A stretch of DNA of 64,000 bases. Source: Veillonella parvula (GTDB lineage: Bacteria > Bacillota > Negativicutes > Veillonellales > Veillonellaceae). The stretch's first letter is position 1. The number at the start of each line of letters is the position of its first letter. This document shows, piece after piece, positions 56,008-64,000 of this stretch. The position numbers and the translations under genes were made by a program. Location of the stretch: contig NZ_CP138632.1 in the NCBI RefSeq assembly GCF_036456085.1, forward strand, positions 744,001-808,000, written 5' to 3'. The notes below the pieces were generated by a model. That model was given only the letters and a program-made list of their open reading frames with translations, was not told where the DNA came from and did no database searches.

Positions 56008-56874
56008 TTATGGTTGAGCTTCTTTTTTGGCATAATATATGCCTTTATACTCCTTGTAAGGTGTATGTAGATCAGCAAATACTGCATCATGTTTTGCCAC
56101 ACGTTGTTCTATAGGTGGTAATTGCATATAGTCGCCCCAAATAAGACGCAAATATCTCTCATACCCTTTCATAACAGGTATTTGATGACCTTCAAAGTCT
56201 TTATATACAACAGAAGCAAAGTCCTCTCTAGGATGACGTAGCTTCATACCTTTTAAACTGCCAATTAACTCCGTACATTCATCACTGGTATCAAAGTCGT
56301 ATTGAGTCATTCTCTTTTCTGCAAATCGCCAAATATGATAGCGTATAGACTGACTGGAAAAGATTTTATAAATATAACCAGCTAAAGCGCGATATGTAGG
56401 CCCTTTATTATCTGGTAAACGCTGCGCATTAAAGAGTGCAAACGTCATGGCCCACATCAATTGCAATACACGACTAATTTTGCCGGGTGCACAGCCATCA
56501 ATAGGCATAATTTCAAGTGCTAAACCATGACAAACATCTTCATGCATACTATGACGATTAATAAAGGTCGTATTATTATCTCTTATAGATGCACCTGCAT
56601 CATGATAGATGTGATCTCGATCAGTACGACAATACGTAAATCGTTCAGTGTCAGCATATTTGGGCCATAATTTAGCTAACTTTTCATAATCTGGACGAGG
56701 CATAAATAGATCTAAATCATCATCCCAAGGGATAAATCCATTATGCCGTATAGCCCCAATGAGACCACCGCCGCAAAGATAAAAGCGCAAATTATGTTTA
56801 TTGCAGAACTCTTTAAAGTACAGCAACATATTCAGCTCTTTTTCTTGTATTTCCTTTGTCATAGATGTACTCAT
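56008..56874 (-). CDS. LicD-family phosphotransferase
   Basis: The 288-residue protein has the LicD signature YLCGGGLIGAIRHNGFIPWDDDLDLFMPRPDYEKL, with the metal-binding DDDLD. LicD proteins transfer phosphocholine or other phospho-alcohols from CDP-activated donors to glycans. ATG 56872-56874 follows AGAGGTCCCT, better than the first codon of the frame (56889). The cytidylyltransferase gene is 9 bp downstream. Confidence 0.87.
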   Translation of the reverse strand: MSTSMTKEIQEKELNMLLYFKEFCNKHNLRFYLCGGGLIGAIRHNGFIPWDDDLDLFMPRPDYEKLAKLWPKYADTERFTYCRTDRDHIYHDAGASIRDNNTTFINRHSMHEDVCHGLALEIMPIDGCAPGKISRVLQLMWAMTFALFNAQRLPDNKGPTYRALAGYIYKIFSSQSIRYHIWRFAEKRMTQYDFDTSDECTELIGSLKGMKLRHPREDFASVVYKDFEGHQIPVMKGYERYLRLIWGDYMQLPPIEQRVAKHDAVFADLHTPYKEYKGIYYAKKEAQP

Positions 56875-56885
56875 AGGGACCTCTT

Positions 56886-57572
56886 TCAACGTAATACAGC
56901 TAATACTGTATCAATCATCGTTTTTATATCTTGTAAAAAAGAAAACTCCTTAATACTCTTTAAATTCCAAGCCATCTTGCCCGGTAAAACCTCATTTATA
57001 TAGACTTCATCAACATTTTGAGCATTTTGTAAAAGTTGATCTTCATCCTTATAAGTAATACTGGCAATACTGGTAACCCCAGCTGGTAATAATAAGGTAG
57101 CTTTCATTTCATCTGTATAAGCAGACACGTAACGTGGAACCTCAGGTCTTGTACCAACAAAACTCATATCCCCTAAAAGGATATTGATAAGCTGAGGCAA
57201 TTCATCGAGGCGACAGCTGCGAAGCATATTTCCGACCTTAGTGACACGCATATCATTTTGCGACGTCACTTGTGCTCCTAAAGATTCTGCATTTTTTACC
57301 ATAGTACGGAACTTGTAGATGCCAAAGGTACGACCGTACTGTGTCACTCGAGTTTGACGGAAAAAAACCTCTCCCGCACTATCTCGTTTAATCATGATGG
57401 CTAGTATCAAAAATACAGGACTTAATGTAATAAGCAGTCCCGCTGCCATTACGCGGTCAAAAATGCTTTTACAAAGAAGGCTTGTACGTCTTTGATTTAA
57501 TATTTCAAAATAGGGACGAACCGCTTCACACTGTAGCTCTTGTGGTAGGTCATGAAAGTTCTTTACTAGCAT
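56886..57572 (-). CDS. Initiating sugar-1-phosphate transferase
   Basis: The 228-residue protein is a bacterial sugar transferase (WcaJ/EpsL C-terminal type). It has one membrane segment (about residues 48-66), KRDSAGEVFFRQTRVTQYGRTFGIYKFRTM, and DELPQLINILLGDMSFVGTRPEVP. It starts the lipid-linked repeat by moving a sugar phosphate to undecaprenyl phosphate. Its start overlaps the DegT end by 7 bp (ATGCTAG). Confidence 0.92.
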   Translation of the reverse strand: MLVKNFHDLPQELQCEAVRPYFEILNQRRTSLLCKSIFDRVMAAGLLITLSPVFLILAIMIKRDSAGEVFFRQTRVTQYGRTFGIYKFRTMVKNAESLGAQVTSQNDMRVTKVGNMLRSCRLDELPQLINILLGDMSFVGTRPEVPRYVSAYTDEMKATLLLPAGVTSIASITYKDEDQLLQNAQNVDEVYINEVLPGKMAWNLKSIKEFSFLQDIKTMIDTVLAVLR

Positions 57573-58765
57573 TCGGTAATAATCCTTTTAAACTGTTCAA
57601 TGATATATTGCACTTCTTCATCTGTAAGGAGCGTATGAAGTGGCAATGTAATTTCATTCTTAAATTGGTCATAAGCATTTGGATAGTCATCGATTGTAAA
57701 GCCTAAGTTTTTGTAAGCCGTATGCATTGGAATTGGCTTATAGTGAACATTCGTTGCAATGCCAGCCTCAGCCATAGCTTCTATAACCTTATTGCGATAT
57801 TCCGCATCACGGCCATCTAAACGGACTAAATACAAGTGACCACTACTCTCATGCTCATCTGTATAATGGTTCAACAATGTAACAGGTAAATCCTTAAATG
57901 CTGTATCATAAGCTTCGATAAGTTCTTTACGACGTGCCAAAAGTTTTGGGTATCTTTCAAATTGAGCTAGCCCAATAGCCGCCATGATATCCGTCATATT
58001 ACATTTATAATAGGTACCTTTAATATCATATTCCCAAGCACCTGCTTTTGTTTTTGCAAGAGCATCCTTATCTTGACCATGCAAAGATAGCAATTGGAAT
58101 TGCTTGTAAATAGTTTCATCATCAATACCATCTATATGACGCCATGTAGCACAGCCGCCTTCAGCAGTAGTAAAATTTTTTACTGCATGGAAGGAAAAAC
58201 TACTAAAGTCTGCAACATTACCTGTTGATACTCCTTTATAAGATGCACCAAAGGAATGAGCACAATCAGCCACAATAGGGATATGACCTAATGCTTTTTG
58301 AATATCATTAGCAGGTATAAAGAGAGATTTTTTTTCATCCACAATGGAGCGTAGTCGATCATAATCGCAAGGTACACCTGCAACATCAACAGGGATAATT
58401 GCTTTTGTTTTTGGTGTAATAGCGCGAGCGACTGCATCGTAATCCATTTCATAAGCATCTTTCTGTGTATCAACGAGTACTAAGGTAGCACCTACATGAA
58501 CTACAGGACTCGCACTAGCTGTATAAGAATAAGCACTAGTTATGACTTCGTCTCCAGGTCCAATACCCAATACGCGAAGAGACATTTCAAGCGCTGCAGT
58601 AGCAGAGTTTAAACAAACGGATTTAGGTGTACCTAATTGGTGAGCTATCTTTTTTTCTAATTCTTTAGTACGAGGACCTGTCGTAATCCACCCACTTTTT
58701 AAGGCTTCAACGACTTCATTGATTTCTAACTCTGTAATATCTGGAGGAGAAAAATTAATTCTCAT
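57566..58765 (-). CDS. DegT/DnrJ-type sugar aminotransferase
   Basis: The 399-residue PLP enzyme has INFSPPDITELEINEV at the start, GPGDEVITSAYSYTAS, the cofactor region DCAHSFGASYKG, and the catalytic Lys in SFSFHAVKNFTTAEGG. With the WbpM-like dehydratase it should make a UDP-4-amino sugar, which the initiating transferase may use. ATG 58763-58765 follows GAGGTGATTTAT; the longer frame lacks such a site. Confidence 0.92.
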   Translation of the reverse strand: MRINFSPPDITELEINEVVEALKSGWITTGPRTKELEKKIAHQLGTPKSVCLNSATAALEMSLRVLGIGPGDEVITSAYSYTASASPVVHVGATLVLVDTQKDAYEMDYDAVARAITPKTKAIIPVDVAGVPCDYDRLRSIVDEKKSLFIPANDIQKALGHIPIVADCAHSFGASYKGVSTGNVADFSSFSFHAVKNFTTAEGGCATWRHIDGIDDETIYKQFQLLSLHGQDKDALAKTKAGAWEYDIKGTYYKCNMTDIMAAIGLAQFERYPKLLARRKELIEAYDTAFKDLPVTLLNHYTDEHESSGHLYLVRLDGRDAEYRNKVIEAMAEAGIATNVHYKPIPMHTAYKNLGFTIDDYPNAYDQFKNEITLPLHTLLTDEEVQYIIEQFKRIITEC

Positions 58766-58842
58766 ATAAATCACCTCAATACTTTCTGTACCATATTGAT
58801 ACACTTGATTTATCACATAGAATATTGATTAAAGCAGTTATA

Positions 58843-59454
58843 TTAAGCGTCAATTACCATAGATCCTAAAAGAGAAATACCTACTTGTGAAAGCCGTTTC
58901 TTAGCTTCAATCAAATCTTTTGGACTAGCTACTTCATTTTTAACAACTAACACAACACCATCTGATTTCTCTGCCAATACAACTGCATCTGTAACAGACA
59001 ATACGGGTGGTGTATCGATGATAACCACATCATATTCATCACGTACATACTCAAAAATCGCAGGTAATTTGCTAGAATCTACAATATCAGATGGATATTC
59101 AACAACTTCACCCGCCGTAAGAACATCCAAATGAGGCACTACATTACGATGAATCGTCAAATCTTCATCCATCATCACCGCATTTGTAAGGCCCTTATTT
59201 TGTACATTAAAGGCTATATGTTGTGTTGGATTACGTAGATTACCATCTACTAGAAGAACTTTATTATTATTTTTAGATAAGGCTAATGCAGTATTAGCAG
59301 CCACCTCAGAAGTGCCTTCACCACTAGTGGCTGCAGTAATGCAAATAAGCTTACACTTATATTGGTTACATACATATTGAAGATTGCTACGCAATGTACG
59401 GTATGCTTCCACAAGTGGTGTATCACCACGTTCATTAGAAATTAGTCTAATCAT
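58843..59454 (-). CDS. CpsD/Wzc-like ATPase with altered Walker A and no tyrosine tail
   Basis: The 203-residue protein is the cytoplasmic half of a tyrosine kinase of the CpsD type: VEAYRTLRSNLQY, a P-loop region ITAATSGEGTSEVAANTALAL, Walker A' VLLVDGNLRNP (about 66-76) and Walker B VVIIDTPP. In the P-loop the Lys of PGEGK is Thr48, read clearly as ACT on the coding strand, and the C-terminal Tyr cluster is absent; the protein stops at GSMVIDA. Kinase activity is thus unlikely. It follows the wzz-like gene directly, with GAGAGGTTAAT as ribosome site. Confidence 0.8.
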   Translation of the reverse strand: MIRLISNERGDTPLVEAYRTLRSNLQYVCNQYKCKLICITAATSGEGTSEVAANTALALSKNNNKVLLVDGNLRNPTQHIAFNVQNKGLTNAVMMDEDLTIHRNVVPHLDVLTAGEVVEYPSDIVDSSKLPAIFEYVRDEYDVVIIDTPPVLSVTDAVVLAEKSDGVVLVVKNEVASPKDLIEAKKRLSQVGISLLGSMVIDA

Positions 59455-59455
59455 A

Positions 59456-60901
59456 TTAACCTCTCACTTTGCGCAACAATGCTACGAAACGATTACTAGG
59501 CTCTTCGTATTCTACTTCTTTATGATTTGGAATCACGCCCAAGTTTTGAATGCCAAGGATGTCATTAATCTCTTGTACAGATTGGACTTTTCGATTACCG
59601 AAGAATTGGACCAATGTATAGAGACAACCAAAGAGGACCCCTAAAATGGCAGCGCCTAATAAAATAAGTACTTTACGCGGCGCAATTGCTTTTTCTGGTA
59701 ATGTTGGAGCATCTACGATTTGAACTTCATTTGGTACCATAACCTCTGCTACCTTCGCTTCTTCTAAGCGAGTGGATAGCATTTGATAGATATCTTGTGC
59801 CACATCTACATCACGTTTTGCTTGGATATAACCGCGTTCTTTTTCAGGTAATCCCTTTATAGCTTCTTCGTTTGCTTTATCTAACTCAGCTAATGTAGAT
59901 TGTTTACCTTGAGCTACAGCTAAAGCGGCTTCATTTTTGAACTTATCCGCTAGCAATCCTTGTTGTGCAGAGTTGCTTGAAGGTGCTTGTTGAGAGGCAA
60001 TAGCGTTGATTTCAGCATTTAGACCACTTTTAGCTTCTTCAATTTGTTGATTAATTTCTTTCATCGCAGGATGTTCATCAGTATATTTACCAATATAAGA
60101 AGCTTTACGAGATTCTAAATCTGCTAACTGACCCTTGTAGGCTTGAACCGTAGCACTATCAGCGATGCTTTTACCTGCAGAACCTAATTGCTCATTGATA
60201 CTGCCAAGTGCAGCTTGTGCCGTTTCTAAATCGAGTTGATTTTGAGCCTTCTCACGATCAATTAGAGTAATCTTATCAGTTAAGCCTTTCATCTGATCAG
60301 CTGTAGAGTACACCTTATTATCTACTTGGAATTGTTGCAATTTATTTTCTGCTTGCTCTAATTCAGATTTCGCAGTAACAACGCGTTTTTGTAAGAATTC
60401 ACGAGTAGTTCGTTGTTCAACATGAGAAATTTCGGCAAGACGTTTTAAGAAGGTATCAATAAGTAATTGATTAGCTTCTTGTGCTTGCTCAGGACTCTTA
60501 CCAGTTACGCTTACTTGTAATAACTCGGTTTCTTTATACGGTTTAGTTTCAATGCGAGTTTTAACAAAATCTTCATATGTTGGCGCATTACCAGTACCTT
60601 CAGGATCTTCTATAGCAGTAATTACTGGCTCTACTACATTACGACTTTTTAAAATTTCTGCATCTGTGTTCATCAATTGACGAGACATAGAATCAGAATA
60701 GGCATTAGCACTAGATAATACAGAATTGCTCAAACCTTGAGCTTGTTTAATGCGCAACATCGATGTAGATTGATATGTAGATGGTGCAAGAAAGGCATAC
60801 GCACCACCTAAAACCATACATGCTACCGTAATATTAATAATTTTACGGCGCTTTTTAATGAGGACTCTGCCCACCTCTTTTAAATCAATAATTTGTTCCA
60901 C
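59456..60901 (-). CDS. Wzz/CpsC-like chain-length protein
   Basis: The 481-residue protein has membrane helices near both ends (IINITVACMVLGGAYAFLA, about 20-38, and ILLGAAILGVLFGCLYTLV, about 417-435) around a long periplasmic coiled coil. A cytoplasmic tail of about 45 residues follows. It controls chain length and likely contacts the CpsD-like ATPase. The GTG at 60899-60901 with AAAGGGG upstream is preferred over the TTG ten codons earlier. Confidence 0.87.
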   Translation of the reverse strand: MEQIIDLKEVGRVLIKKRRKIINITVACMVLGGAYAFLAPSTYQSTSMLRIKQAQGLSNSVLSSANAYSDSMSRQLMNTDAEILKSRNVVEPVITAIEDPEGTGNAPTYEDFVKTRIETKPYKETELLQVSVTGKSPEQAQEANQLLIDTFLKRLAEISHVEQRTTREFLQKRVVTAKSELEQAENKLQQFQVDNKVYSTADQMKGLTDKITLIDREKAQNQLDLETAQAALGSINEQLGSAGKSIADSATVQAYKGQLADLESRKASYIGKYTDEHPAMKEINQQIEEAKSGLNAEINAIASQQAPSSNSAQQGLLADKFKNEAALAVAQGKQSTLAELDKANEEAIKGLPEKERGYIQAKRDVDVAQDIYQMLSTRLEEAKVAEVMVPNEVQIVDAPTLPEKAIAPRKVLILLGAAILGVLFGCLYTLVQFFGNRKVQSVQEINDILGIQNLGVIPNHKEVEYEEPSNRFVALLRKVRG

Positions 60902-61053
60902 CCATATACCCCTTTCTGTAAAAGTATACAAACAACAGGGTCTCTCCTACTTATAGAATATTAACTGTACCAAACCCTCTCAATAAAGGCACAATGTATC
61001 AAAATTAAAATAGTCTTATACATATATTGGGTAATAAATGTATCATCCACGAC

Positions 61054-62880
61054 CTATACATTATGATTTGGATCGTATGTAGGAATGATATCCTGCAATA
61101 CATTAATCACATCTATATCGGTTTTACATGTATCAAAGCGCTCTATTTCACGACTCAGCCATTCTTGATCAACATCTTCTAGAGCTGCTTCAAAAATTTT
61201 CTTATGCGTAGTAGTATTCGTACCTTCTCCGGCAGTTAATAGTTCTTCATATAACTTTTCACCTGGACGTAAGCCAGTAAATTCAATACGAATATCTTTA
61301 TTAGGCTCAAAGCCAGAAAGGCGAATCATATTCTTAGCCAAATCGACAATTTTAACCGGTTCACCCATGTCCAAAAGGAACACTTCTCCTCCATTCCCCA
61401 TGGCACCAGCTTGAAGTACTAATTGACTGGCTTCAGGAATAGTCATGAAATAACGTGTCATTTCTGGATCTGTAACGGTTACAGGACCACCTGCTTCAAT
61501 TTGTTTACGGAATAAAGGAATAACCGAACCACGGCTACCAAGTACATTACCAAAACGAACTGTTATAAACTTAGTATCATATATGTGATTCATACCAAGT
61601 ACAACTTTTTCAGCAACCCGTTTTGTAGCGCCCATAACGCTAGTTGGATTCACCGCTTTATCCGTGGAAATCATAACAAATCGATCTACCCCATGAGCTC
61701 CGGCTACATCCGCAACATTACGAGTACCATAAATATTATTTAATACCGCAGCAATTGGCTGGATTTCCATAAGAGGCACATGTTTGTGAGCTGCCGCATG
61801 AAATACTACATCAGGATTATAGTTTTTGAAAATTTGTTCTAATTGATTCTTATCGCGAATATCTGCAATGATTGGAACCAAGGTATCTTGGGGCGCAATA
61901 TTGCGCAATTCTTGATGAATAAGATAAATACTATTTTCACCATGACCTAGAAGCAATAGCTTTTTAGGCTTTACACGTAAAACTTGACGACAAATTTCAG
62001 AACCAATAGATCCCCCTGCACCAGTAACTAAAACCACTTTATCCTTAAGATATGTTTCAACCTTGGACGTGTCGAGCTGAATCTCATCACGCTCCAACAA
62101 GTCCTCGATTGAAACAGGATGTAAATGAGATACAAGAACTTCATCATCAAGTAATTGATACATCCCCGGTAAAATATTGATTTTACATTTTAAAGGAGAA
62201 CAGATTTCCATGATTTCTTGAATAATATCTCGCTTCACGGAAGGCATGGCAATAATAATTTCTTCTACCTTATATTTAGCGACTAATGCTGGAATATCTT
62301 CACGATTACCGAGAATTCTAAAACCATTCATAAGACGATTATGTTTAAACATGTCATCATCAACATAACCAATCACTCGACGAGAACGCTTATGATATCG
62401 TTCAATTTCACGAGCTATAGTTGCACCTGCATCACCGGCTCCTATGATCAATGTATTCACTTGGCCACTTTCACCATCGTCCCCACTGCTATAGTGAAGT
62501 GCCACATAATGAAGCAACATACGTCCCATACCAACAGCACCTGTAGTGAGGAACCATGTAATAAAATAGACGGAACGTGGTAATGACTTACCAAATACAA
62601 ACATAGAGGAATAGAATAAAGCCGTACCAATTGTAGTCGCTACAAATACTGCTAATACCTCTCGCATCCCTGCATAGCGCCAAATACGTGTATATAAATG
62701 CATTATCAAGAACATCAACATATACGAAATAAGTAATAACGGAAGTGCATCCACCATTTGATTAATATATTGAGGTTCTATGTGTCCATCAAATCGAATA
62801 AAAAGACTGATAAAAGCAACGATTACAATCGTCACAATATCGGTAATAAACAATATGGATGGTAATAAATATGAACGCAA
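61054..62880 (-). CDS. WbpM/CapD-like nucleotide-sugar 4,6-dehydratase
   Basis: The 608-residue protein has four N-terminal transmembrane helices (residues 5-125), a first Rossmann domain (LIIGAGDAGATIAREIERYHKR) and a catalytic SDR domain (VVLVTGAGGSIGSEIC, about 280). The domain includes STDKAVNPTSVMGATKR, where Met stands at the usual Tyr position (SxMxxxK), as in this family. It makes UDP-4-keto-6-deoxy sugars. TTG start after AAGGGGGCG. It is the second gene of the cluster. Confidence 0.92.
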   Translation of the reverse strand: MRSYLLPSILFITDIVTIVIVAFISLFIRFDGHIEPQYINQMVDALPLLLISYMLMFLIMHLYTRIWRYAGMREVLAVFVATTIGTALFYSSMFVFGKSLPRSVYFITWFLTTGAVGMGRMLLHYVALHYSSGDDGESGQVNTLIIGAGDAGATIAREIERYHKRSRRVIGYVDDDMFKHNRLMNGFRILGNREDIPALVAKYKVEEIIIAMPSVKRDIIQEIMEICSPLKCKINILPGMYQLLDDEVLVSHLHPVSIEDLLERDEIQLDTSKVETYLKDKVVLVTGAGGSIGSEICRQVLRVKPKKLLLLGHGENSIYLIHQELRNIAPQDTLVPIIADIRDKNQLEQIFKNYNPDVVFHAAAHKHVPLMEIQPIAAVLNNIYGTRNVADVAGAHGVDRFVMISTDKAVNPTSVMGATKRVAEKVVLGMNHIYDTKFITVRFGNVLGSRGSVIPLFRKQIEAGGPVTVTDPEMTRYFMTIPEASQLVLQAGAMGNGGEVFLLDMGEPVKIVDLAKNMIRLSGFEPNKDIRIEFTGLRPGEKLYEELLTAGEGTNTTTHKKIFEAALEDVDQEWLSREIERFDTCKTDIDVINVLQDIIPTYDPNHNV

Positions 62881-62917
62881 AAAAACGCCCCCTTATATGA
62901 TAGATATCGCCTTATCT

Positions 62918-63661
62918 TTAATCCTTACCTATTCGTGATACCATATAAGCCCCTGTTAAGATTGGAGCAATATCACGAGCAAAGTTGATACGACTATTCT
63001 TAGTTAAGTAAAGAATATCACCTTCACGCATGATGTAGTTTTCAGACATATCTCCAGTTTGTAAAATACGATTTAAATTGATAGGAATCGGTTTCTCTGG
63101 ATTATCTTGATGAATCAAGTAAATTTTCTTCTTTGCTGTATCCCAGTTAAAACTACCTGCAGCCCCAATCGCATCAATAACTGTACTAGATTTAGTCAAC
63201 GTATAGGCGCCAGGCTTATTAATTTCACCAAATACATATACGCGAACACCGCCCAATTTCGATACATTTACTGTGATATCAGGATTAATGATATAACGAG
63301 ACAAACCTTGCTGTAATTCAGCTGTAAATTCATCTACAGTTAAGCCATCTGCTTTTACAGCACCAACCATAGGAAACGATACATATCCATCTGGTCTGAC
63401 AGTATACACAATGTCATTACCATTACGCGTACCAAGCTCTGCCTGCTGAACCACTTGAATATTCAGTTCATCGCCTTGACGCAGACGATATTCTTTATCA
63501 GAGCTAATTACAGATGCACTATTTTCCAATGGTGCATGGCCTTCCATTTGTACATTCTTAGCATTATAAGGCTGATTAGTATTTATATTAACTGGTGCAG
63601 CCATAGCCATTGTTGTAGTACATAAGAATGTAGCCATCATCATATACTGTTTCTTCTTCAT
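62918..63661 (-). CDS. Wza-like polysaccharide export protein without lipobox
   Basis: The 247-residue protein has a signal peptide ending TTTMAMA-AP (signal peptidase I type; no lipobox Cys), a Poly_export domain (YRLRQGDELNIQVVQ, YTVRPDGYVSFPMVGAV) and an SLBB-like domain (VYVFGEINKPGAYTL). It should form the outer-membrane exit of the capsule. Typical Wza is a lipoprotein and longer. ATG 63659-63661 follows AGAGGTAAGT; the frame could extend 7 codons upstream. Confidence 0.9.
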   Translation of the reverse strand: MKKKQYMMMATFLCTTTMAMAAPVNINTNQPYNAKNVQMEGHAPLENSASVISSDKEYRLRQGDELNIQVVQQAELGTRNGNDIVYTVRPDGYVSFPMVGAVKADGLTVDEFTAELQQGLSRYIINPDITVNVSKLGGVRVYVFGEINKPGAYTLTKSSTVIDAIGAAGSFNWDTAKKKIYLIHQDNPEKPIPINLNRILQTGDMSENYIMREGDILYLTKNSRINFARDIAPILTGAYMVSRIGKD

Positions 63662-64000
63662 ACTTACCTCTTTTTTATTCAACTTATTTAATTCATCACT
63701 TAATTATTGATGTATCTTATATCTAAAAAATCAGTCATGCTATTTTATCATTTTTTTAAATATACTTCTACAAATCTAGTATCTTCCAGGCGAACTTCAT
63801 ATAATCTTCAACAACAATTCCCTAAAAATACAGTATTTTCAATATATGTTCATTAATTATTATTTGCTTTTTTCATTCTTAATTCACTAGATTTATTATT
63901 GATTATCTTAAAAATAATAAAAAATTTATAAACTCACTTCATTATCAGCTCACATAGTGCTGCTATTTCTATCAGAATTAGTGATAAAAAATAAGGTGTA
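63662..64000. other. Upstream region of the capsule cluster
   Basis: About 340 bp, very AT-rich. It should hold the cluster promoter; a possible -10 (TAAAAT, near 63740-63750 on the minus strand) is present, but no -35 at standard spacing was clear. No other gene is recognisable up to the window end. Confidence 0.4.

Noticed and set aside
58843-59454. Walker A change in the CpsD-like protein as a sequencing error
   Set aside because: Surrounding residues are in frame, the Tyr tail is also missing and the CpsB-like partner is degenerate too, so a single error does not explain it.
1-64000. rRNA, tRNA or tmRNA genes
   Set aside because: No clover-leaf or conserved rRNA segments were recognised in the intergenic regions by eye.

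Overview
The window looks like a chromosomal segment of a Negativicutes bacterium, most likely Veillonella. The housekeeping genes are Firmicutes-like: fapR-plsX-fabH-fabK, a DUF177-rpmF pair, FapR-controlled lipid synthesis and rnc/smc/ftsY. The same cell also makes a Wza-type outer-membrane polysaccharide exporter, so it has two membranes. This assignment is inferred from gene content; no marker rRNA is present. Base composition is AT-rich, and most genes lie on the minus strand.

Positions 1-10060 are an accessory region. It begins with a minus-strand acyl-CoA thioesterase/BAAT-type hydrolase cut by the window edge and the C-terminal stump of a MarR-like regulator. Next comes a dead IS30-family element with two nonsense codons in its transposase. 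Behind it lies a tightly packed minus-strand defence operon, read from 8070 down to 2546: an AAA+ ATPase (IetA-like), a subtilisin-like S8 protease (IetS-like), a membrane-anchored SMODS-associated NUDIX protein and a CD-NTase with an AGS-C sensor domain. A fifth short transmembrane reading frame is cut off by the IS30 end. An IS3-family element (8181-9639) sits just upstream of this operon and truncates another unknown gene. A degraded second copy of the rlmD 3' end marks the border with the conserved chromosome.

Positions 10062-45400 are core genome. They hold rlmD, two TerC-family membrane proteins, a MATE exporter, and uvrC, uvrA and uvrB. A packed run follows of a small unknown gene, ftsY, smc and an Elp3-like radical SAM protein. 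Then comes the fatty-acid/phospholipid operon fapR-plsX-fabH-fabK-fabD-fabG-acpP-(nitronate monooxygenase-like)-fabF-rnc. After that are DUF177-rpmF, a 44-residue rubredoxin, a second FabK-like gene with a gamma-carbonic-anhydrase-like gene, a ClC channel, and the anaerobic ribonucleotide reductase nrdD and its activase nrdG. Several promoters are clear, with -35 and -10 boxes spaced 17 bp. One carries a FapR-like operator and another an NrdR-like box.

Positions 44578-63661 are a Wzy-dependent capsule/exopolysaccharide cluster read on the minus strand: polysaccharide export protein, WbpM/CapD-like dehydratase, Wzz-like chain-length protein, CpsD-like ATPase, DegT aminotransferase, initiating sugar transferase, LicD, IspD/TarI-like cytidylyltransferase, SDR epimerase, GT4 glycosyltransferase, O-antigen-ligase-like polymerase, TupA-like ATP-grasp, CapA-like protein, Wzx flippase, UDP-glucuronate epimerase, UDP-glucose dehydrogenase and VanZ. 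A CpsB-like PHP protein follows. The CpsD-like and CpsB-like proteins both lack key catalytic residues, which suggests the tyrosine-phosphorylation switch of this pathway has been lost or replaced.

The best candidate for an undescribed system is the four- to five-gene operon at 2448-8140. It joins an IetAS-type protease/ATPase pair to a nucleotide second-messenger module.
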